This document shows, piece by piece, positions 48,101-64,000 of a DNA stretch of 64,000 nt. Source of the DNA: Juglans regia (taxonomy: Eukaryota; Streptophyta; Magnoliopsida; Fagales; Juglandaceae); contig NC_049908.1 in the NCBI RefSeq assembly GCF_001411555.2, positions 28,992,724-29,056,723 of the forward strand. The letters run 5' to 3'. The notes below the pieces were generated by a model that saw nothing but the letters and a program-made list of their open reading frames with translations, did not search any database and was not told where the DNA came from. The translations under genes and the position numbers were made by a program. How positions within the stretch are numbered: position 1 is the first letter of the stretch; each line of letters opens with the position of its first letter.

Positions 48101-48711
48101 AAAACTCAAAAATGGAGCTCTTAGCATCAAATTAACCAAAGGTCTAAAACCCCTTTCGACCAACTAGAAGAAGACTCAAAACCAAACAAAACTTAAAAAA
48201 CAAAAAAAATCAGATATAAAATCACAAGAAAAAGAACTAAGAATCGAGCTCCCGAATAAAAAACCAACAAAAATCGAGATATAATTAACAAGTAAAAACC
48301 CCAAAACTTCCCACCAAAACCATAACTAGCAAAAAGCTATTGCCATTATCCACAAAACCATAAAACCGCACTCCTAAACCAAAAATGACACCCCATGAAC
48401 ACAACAAGAACAAGAAAAAGAACCTGCTTCACTGCTAGCAGCTCCCCTGAATCAAGATTCATGCCCATATAGACATGCCCGAACGCCCCGCATCCAATCA
48501 ACTCGCCCTTTCGCCATCGGATGGGTGGCAGTGGAAGAGAGGATTTCGAGAAGACTCTGGATTTGCCAATGCAAGAATTGAACTTGTCCACTAGGGTTGA
48601 TGAAGCCAATGGTGATGTTGATGGTGATGGTGACGGTGGTGATTCTTCATTGTCTGGTGGGGCTGTTCGAAATACTCGCGATCGGCGTACTGATTCAAAT
48701 ATATCTTGCAT
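36191..48711 (-). CDS. MAP kinase kinase kinase, NPK1/ANP type
   Basis: Seventeen exons, listed 5' to 3' on the minus strand, join in phase to 674 residues: 48711-48424, 47915-47874, 40942-40877, 40797-40687, 40615-40535, 40455-40378, 40269-40187, 38772-38691, 38613-38513, 38285-38246, 38071-38015, 37935-37886, 37785-37584, 37492-37256, 37152-36818, 36729-36662, 36294-36191. The start [16 protein letters not shown] is typical of ANP proteins. The kinase (about 67-330) has glycine loop GCGAFGHV (73-80), Lys95, HRDIK (192-196), DFG (212-214) and [12 protein letters not shown]1/ANP kinases head the MAPK cascade that drives phragmoplast expansion in cytokinesis and also act in stress signalling, usually activated by NACK-type kinesins. 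The C-terminal half is Ser-rich with a basic end. Intron 2 is 6.9 kb because a LINE and a MITE are inserted in it. Length compares well with ANP1 (about 666). Confidence 0.93.
39122..39197. repeat. 38-bp tandem duplication in MAPKKK intron 7
   Basis: Two adjacent 38-base units (39122-39159 and 39160-39197) begin AGTATACTTTGTTTGAGT and differ at one base. They lie in the intron between exons 7 and 8. Confidence 0.9.
41247..41598. repeat. Tourist-like (PIF/Harbinger) MITE in MAPKKK intron 2
   Basis: The element is 352 bp, bounded by GGCCCCGTTTGGTT and AACCAAACGAGGCC, which are inverted copies with one mismatch. The 3-bp direct repeat TAA flanks it at 41244-41246 and 41599-41601, as expected for PIF/Harbinger. 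The interior is AT-rich with CATCTCATCTCATCTCA near the left. Related, more degraded copies are at about 4561-4770 and 21585-21780, and possibly 49230-49380 and 63260-63440. It has no coding capacity. Confidence 0.9.
42260..44125 (+). pseudogene. LINE ORF1 with two PUR-alpha-like repeats; one nonsense codon
   Basis: From ATG 42260 the frame encodes about 621 codons with one in-frame TGA at 43058-43060, before a proline-rich linker. Residues about 9-57 ([15 protein letters not shown], then LRVTERS and [11 protein letters not shown]) and 70-120 ([38 protein letters not shown]) follow the order of conserved positions in PUR-alpha repeats: K.F.., RGR.L.ISE, R..I..P and a final amphipathic helix. 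A short coiled coil (about 215-240), a Gln/Pro/Ser linker, two near-identical Ser/Thr blocks (about 400-470) and a C-terminal block ([16 protein letters not shown]) follow. PUR proteins bind single-stranded DNA and RNA, which would suit an ORF1. DUF4283 and CCHC are absent. The stop at 44123-44125 overlaps the ORF2 ATG. Confidence 0.8.
44122..47760 (+). CDS. LINE ORF2: endonuclease, reverse transcriptase, zinc-binding region
   Basis: This intact 1212-residue frame begins with an APE-like endonuclease ([47 protein letters not shown]). The reverse transcriptase follows from about residue 440 ([57 protein letters not shown] near 688). The zf-RVT region ([34 protein letters not shown]) lies near 1050-1120. 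The protein ends soon after, with no RNase H, unlike the LINE ORF2 at 16953. It nicks target DNA and primes reverse transcription there. ORF2 begins at the ATGA overlap with ORF1. Confidence 0.92.
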   Translation: MKPKIVYWNVRGLNEVEKRLRVRRLLREWKADIVCLQETKLKMISRRTIRSLWSNIYVDWVYLASLGASGGVVVMWDRRVVVKVEEYIGRYMVACSFKCVSDDFLWAFAGVYGPNLDVERSVLWDELAGVQSWWELPWCIGGDFNVIRFQSECLSSRRLRPASLEFSECIFELNLLDLPLAGGPATWSNNQTWSRLDRFLISPEFECHFPDVWQKRLARITSDHWPIMLDCGGIQNGRRYFKFENMWLRSEGFVERVKQWWTSYHFEGTASFIFANKLKALKKDLKEWNKLSFNNVEENKYTKWMEIQELERLQEGRPLNEEEQAQKTLLEADLERIILQKEISWRQKSRALWLKEGDRSTKFFHRMANSHRRNNNIEVLRIEGAERREEEVIQEHVVVFFEKLLTEQVGWRPTLDGLAFDTIDPGDVTSLERAFEEEEVSGVIRKMAKDKAPGPDGFSMGFFQECWDVIKEDLLKVFQEFFTIGKFEKSLNTTFLALIPKKVGAIEITDFRPISLVNGIYKIIAKVLANRLSGVLKKIVTQPQNAFVKGRQILDAALIANECFDSRVKAGNSGIMCKLDMEKAYDHVNWDFLLYLLGRCGFGERWRSWIRWCISTVRFSVLINGSPEGFFPSSRGLRQGDPLSPLLFVIVMEALSRMISATVTNGFISGFQIGSPNRSSTTISHLLFADDTLIMCEADQGQLRTVKALLLCFEAVSGLKVNYDKSELVPIGEIQDIRELADILDCKIASLPMTYLGLPLGIVSRARTIWDTVIEKVERRLAGWKRMYLSKGGRITLIKSTLSNLPTYFLSLFPLPASVAGRLEKLQREFLWGGLGEEFKFHLVKWEMVCRPISNGGLGVRNLRLFNRALLGKWLWRYTKEPEALWKIMIESKYGVLGTGWCTREVGGAHGMGLWKHIRRGWVVFHRHTRLQLGTGSKIKFWKDALCNNSALQDLFPSLFLIASFKDATVAEVMEVSGESIHWNINFNRAAQDWELESIVDFYSLLYSVRPNIQQEDGLWWCPAKNGVFSVRSFYKVLTQVPEIQFPWKRLWRHKAPPKASFFVWAASLGKILTTDNLRKRRIIIADWCCMCKSGGESVNHLLLHCEIARTLWDEVFKKMELMWVMPQTVLEVLASWVSIRGVRQIKAVWKMIPICIVWCLWQERNERTFEDKERSLEELKLFFFRTLCTWAIAIDFNGMDLHVFLDSNAPT

Positions 48712-51262
48712 TTTCGAGAGAGAGAGAGAGAGAGAGAGAGACAAAGAGAGAGTATTGGGATTGGTGGGGTTCAGTCCCTGGTCAAGAGCGAGAAAACGAG
48801 AGAAAATAGAGAGAGAGAGGAGGGAAAAAGGTGGAAGAAGATTGTTTTTTCAAAAGGAAGAAAAATAATAATTAAATGAAATTCAGAAAGGAATGGGGCT
48901 TGTGCCTTGTAATATTACAGAACTCATCGTTCATCTATGAGCCATATTGAATCAAATTCAAACCTTTATTATAGACATCTCCATACTTTTTTTTAAGTGA
49001 GCTTCTTTTGATTAAATTTGAACAAAAACTTGGAATATGTGAGCAGAGAAATTCTGCAACCGTGTCATCTATGAGCCATATTGAATGAAAATGCAACCTT
49101 TTCAGAAAATTAAAATTTCATAAATTTATCTTTGTATTGCGGAATTGTATTAGAAAGAAATATGAATTGAAGAAGTTTATGCCAAAACAAGAGGAGAAAC
49201 CCTTCTTAACTATATAGAAAATCATGACTTTATAATTTATATCATCTCATTTAGATGTTGAGATAAGATAAGATAAAAAATTTATGAATAGTAATAAAAT
49301 AATTTGTAAATCGTAATAAAATTGTTTGAATTAAGATATTTTATTATATCTTCCCTTTAGCCTTTAGGCCTTGTTAGTAGGAGTGTAACTTGTCTAGTTG
49401 GTCTAGTTTTGGATATTTTTTAAAACCAAATCGGTATACATCGGTTTTGGAAATTTAAAAATCAATATCAGACCAATTCATCACCAAAACCAGAACTTTC
49501 GGTTATTTTGATTTCAATATAGTTAAGTCCAATTTTTTTAATTTTATGGATAAACAAATTGTTAACGTTAAAAAACGCACACTCTGAAAGGGAAGAGAGA
49601 TCCATTCCCAAGACATGCTAAGGTGGGCTGGATCTCAATCGGTGTTGCTTGGAGCCCCTGGCGGTAATCCGGTGCGGCTGTACTGTGTTGGTGTGTACAT
49701 CCATAGTGGTGAACAATATTTAAATGCAGAGGAAATAAGAATAAATGATTACATAGATTTACGTGATTCAACACTTGGCCTACGTCCACGGGAGTTTGGG
49801 GAGAGGAAATTCCACTATAATAAGCTTGTTTATAGTCTCTCATAACCTCTCATTTTTCACTGTACAATGAAAATTATGGATCTATTTGCTAGAAAAGAAG
49901 TTCTCTCTAAAGCTCTTCGATTGAAGAAGTCAAAGAAGAACCAAAAAGTCCGAAGAAGTTGAAGAGTCCCTGAAACCATAGGTCTTCTACCCATTTTATC
50001 TGATCCCTCAACTTGTGTACCCCTCGATAATAATGAGAGATGTATGTTTTGTGTGTTTGACTCTATCTTCCTCTCCAACGTTCTTTTGACACTTCTCTAC
50101 AAACACATTCACTCCTGGTACTCTTGTTTTATGTCAAATCACCAATTTTCCTTTCCTGACATTACTTTCCCACTCGGTTCACCAGTTTTCCCATTTTTTT
50201 TTAACGGCCCTACTTGTTGGTACCATGTTTCACTCTATTTTTGTGGGATTTCCTTTTTTACAAAGGACTTGTACGAAACTTTGTCTATTTAAAATTTGTA
50301 CCTAATACTCTTTTCTATTTATTGATATGAATGTCCGTACGAATACCATACCGACGCCCCAAACTGCCACCTTGAGCTTCAGATCACTTCATCAATGTGT
50401 ATTGTTAATATGGACCTTTTTTTTTTTTTTCCTTTTAATTTCTATAGGCAACAAAGTTTAATGAAGAATTATTTAGAGAACAGCCTTGTCCTTAGCTAGC
50501 GTGCCCTTGTCTGCAGAAATCATCTATAAATTTGCCTACAAAAGTGCTGGCATTATTTCACCAAAATCAATGACAACAAAACAAAGCAAACAAATTAATA
50601 CCTTTGCTGGGAATAATTTATATTTTTGGTTTTCCTTGTCCTTCCACTATTTTACAACCTACCAATGCTCATTTTTTTTATAACCATGGAACCCAAAGAT
50701 GCATTTTGGCAGTTGTGGATCAAAGATTGCTACCAATTTGGAGAGGTTGAGGATGATGGTGTAGGAGCTTCCTAAATTTTTTTATGCATCCTGGAAATAA
50801 CACGATAATAGTGTAGGAAATTTGCTTTCTTTTTCTTCAATTGATTCCAATACCCAAGCATAGAGGGTCCCACGGCAATAGCCCTAATGCCTTTCCATTA
50901 TGGTAAACCAGAAAGCTTGAAACATAAAAAATGAAATTATCAACAAAATGGGTTTAGGAAGCTTCATATACACATTGGAAGATTTTTAGCAGAACTCTTC
51001 ATATTTTACACAATTCCTACTACTTTTCAATTCTAAAATTTGAAAAGCCGAAGAAAAAATCCTACAAGGAACAATTCAGGGGGGCAGGATGCACAGCCCT
51101 CTTAAGTACAAGCCAAAGATGAAGATAAGTTAAAATTGAGGTTGTGATTTTTCAGTAGAAACTTTATCAAGAAACCCAACAAGGTGCCAAGAGTTGAACA
51201 GCCAATTTTATATAAAATGGTGAGAGGACAAGTACGCTGTTTGATGTGCAAACTTCCAACCC
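48712..51262. other. Intergenic between MAPKKK 5' end and MIRO 3' end
   Basis: Positions 48717-48860 form the purine-rich leader side of the MAPKKK, with a GA microsatellite at 48717-48742 that lies directly upstream of the ATG. About 49230-49380 is AT-rich, MITE-like. About 49565-50410 looks like an LTR remnant and is listed separately. From 50,410 to 51,262 I see no gene. MIRO ends at 51263. Confidence 0.5.
49565..50410. mobile_element. Probable solo LTR remnant
   Basis: The text GATTTACGTGATTCAACAC then TTGGCCTACGTCCACGGGAG is of a kind I know from plant retrotransposon LTRs. The right end (about 50320-50400, ATGAATGTCCGTACGAATAC, then GACGCCCCAAACTGCCACC) resembles the LTR end of the LARD-like element (about 9245-9345: ATGGATGTACGTACATG, then CTCCAGACTGCCATC). 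No second LTR or interior was seen and the borders are approximate. Confidence 0.45.
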
Positions 51263-62710
<11,448 letters not shown>

Positions 62711-62990
62711 TGAAGAAGCTTCACAGCCCTCGTCCCCAAGAAACCCTAAAGCATAAAAAAGCTCGCACAAAAACGACGTCAGAAATGTGAAGACACAGAC
62801 TTGGAACATGGAAATTGCGAGAGAATTAAGTAAAACGGTAGAGAAGGGAAAGTGCAAAACCCTTGTGTATTTGAGTAGATTGAAGATTTAGACGGAAAGA
62901 AAGGCAATAAAGGCACAGATGTAAACAAACGTGGAATTGGGGGGGGAGGGAGTTGATAATACCTGGTGCCGAGCGTTATGCTGGAGAGCT
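62711..62990 (-). promoter_or_regulatory. MIRO 5' leader, possibly with a leader intron
   Basis: Upstream of the MIRO ATG (62710-62708) the minus strand reads CTCGGCACCAG followed by GTATTATC near 62972-62955, a plausible donor. An acceptor-like TGCTTTAG lies before GGTTTCTTGGGG near 62750. A 5' UTR intron of about 200 bp is therefore possible. No transcript evidence is available here. Confidence 0.4.
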
Positions 62991-64000
62991 GGAAGAAGAA
63001 GAAAAAGAAGCGAAGCAGAAAAAGATACTAGCTAGAAAGCTCTGGAGTAGAGGCTACGGAGAAAATCTCTGTTAAAGAAAGCCCGACGGCCAGTGAGGGT
63101 CAGGGAGGAAGCTTCGGAACTGGAGAAAATCTTGGCCTCGACTGTCTAGGAGGGGAGCGTGCGTGCGTTCAAAGCACGGCATTTTCGTACTCTTTTCTTC
63201 TTAACATGAACTAATAATTTGATACTTTGAAATGGTGTTAAAGGATTTTTTTTTTTTTTGCAATTTATTTTATTTAATTATTATATTTTTTAAAATTTTT
63301 TATATAAAATAAAATAAATAATTTAATTTTTTAATTATTAAAATAAAAATAATATTAAAAATATATATTTTAATAATATTTTATTTAAATTTTAACTTTA
63401 ATTTTAATTTATATCATCTTATTTTATTCTATCGCTAAAAATAAACCATATAAATATTGTTCACATTTTTTAATAATTATTTATTAATATTATTCTGAAG
63501 TGTTGGATATTTTGTTCATATCTCCTTTGTCCTTAGTTATATTTTCACAAATTTTTAAATGAAACACAAGTTTAAATTAATAAACTACTATTTTGAGCCA
63601 TCAAATGATTAATTTTAATAATTTAGAATGTTAATAATTAAAATGTGTAATATAGCGCATAAAATAAAATAAAAAGAAGATGCTTTTCAGTTTTTAAGAA
63701 AAGTCATTCTATGAGTCTGTCTATTAAAGCATTCTCATTAAATTAGCTAAAAGTTAAATCCAATAAGAATTTAACTATTAAGTCATAAAATAGTTTATAT
63801 TGAAATAATAATAATAATATTAAAAATAATATTCTAATAATATTTTATCATCTTAACTCAACTCAATTCAATTCAGTTCAACATTCAAACGCAATCACAT
63901 TTATAAATTTTAACTTAATTATCAAGTTCAATCTCTACTAAAATAATTTCTGGGGCCTTTAGTTTATTTCAAATTAGTCGTTAAATTTTAAAGAGACTTT
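62991..64000. other. AT-rich flank upstream of MIRO with MITE-like debris
   Basis: I find no ORF of interest. About 63255-63450 and 63790-63900 contain TAATATTTTATTTAA and AACTCAACTCAATTCAA-type text shared with the MITEs at 4561 and 41247. A piece near 63726-63780 (GCATTCTCATTAAATTAGC) resembles the ends of the element at 23035-23563. MIRO promoter sequence must lie in the first few hundred bases. Confidence 0.5.

Noticed and set aside
48346..48423. Continuation of MAPKKK exon 1 as coding
   Set aside because: After AVKQ the frame reads VLFLVLVVF, unlike the family. The GTT after CAG is the donor, and the true continuation ([14 protein letters not shown]) is at 47915-47874.

Overview
This is nuclear DNA of a eudicot plant. 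The genes have many short exons with GT-AG introns, intergenic DNA is AT-rich, and the mobile elements are plant types: L1-class LINEs, Ty1/copia pieces, a TRIM, a tRNA-derived SINE and small MITEs. The protein families are all plant ones: an LRR-XII receptor kinase, an LRR receptor-like protein, TANGLED1, an NPK1/ANP MAPKKK, a plant MIRO GTPase and a kinesin-14. A woody rosid such as a Fagales tree would fit, but that is an impression and not something the sequence proves.

Positions 1 to about 25,400 are repeat-rich. They hold a partial non-autonomous LTR element (1-1180), a broken LRR receptor-like protein (1193-1882), an antisense copia gag fragment (1885-2545), a decayed LINE (2546-3840) and a damaged non-RD LRR receptor kinase (5287-8612). 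A 4.15 kb LARD-like element (8613-12765) is inserted at the 3' end of that kinase. Further right come an LTR fragment with a TRIM nested in it (13553-14150), MITEs, and a complete LINE (15303-21310) with perfect target-site duplications, an intact RNase H-bearing ORF2 and an ORF1 broken by one stop codon. From 21,326 to 25,440 I see only non-coding DNA and MITE-like repeats.

Positions 25,400 to 62,950 form a gene-rich block of four intact genes, each rebuilt here exon by exon with continuous phase: a KIN-14S-like kinesin (+, 806 aa), TANGLED1 (+, 373 aa), an NPK1/ANP-type MAPKKK (-, 674 aa) and a MIRO GTPase (-, 647 aa). The first three belong to families tied to plant microtubules or cell division. 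MIRO is a mitochondrial outer-membrane GTPase. From memory, the Arabidopsis orthologues lie at adjacent or near-adjacent loci in two regions, so this looks like an ancestral gene neighbourhood.

The introns of the MAPKKK and MIRO carry LINEs of a second lineage. One is 5.66 kb with a 12-bp target-site duplication (42171-47829). One is a 5'-truncated fragment (57941-58573). One has only ORF1 and a 3' tail (60181-62165). In this lineage ORF1 begins with two segments that closely resemble PUR-alpha repeats (single-stranded nucleic-acid binding) instead of the DUF4283 plus CCHC arrangement of the other LINE. I consider this the most interesting observation in the window. Both full-length LINEs join ORF1 to ORF2 by the same four-base ATGA overlap.
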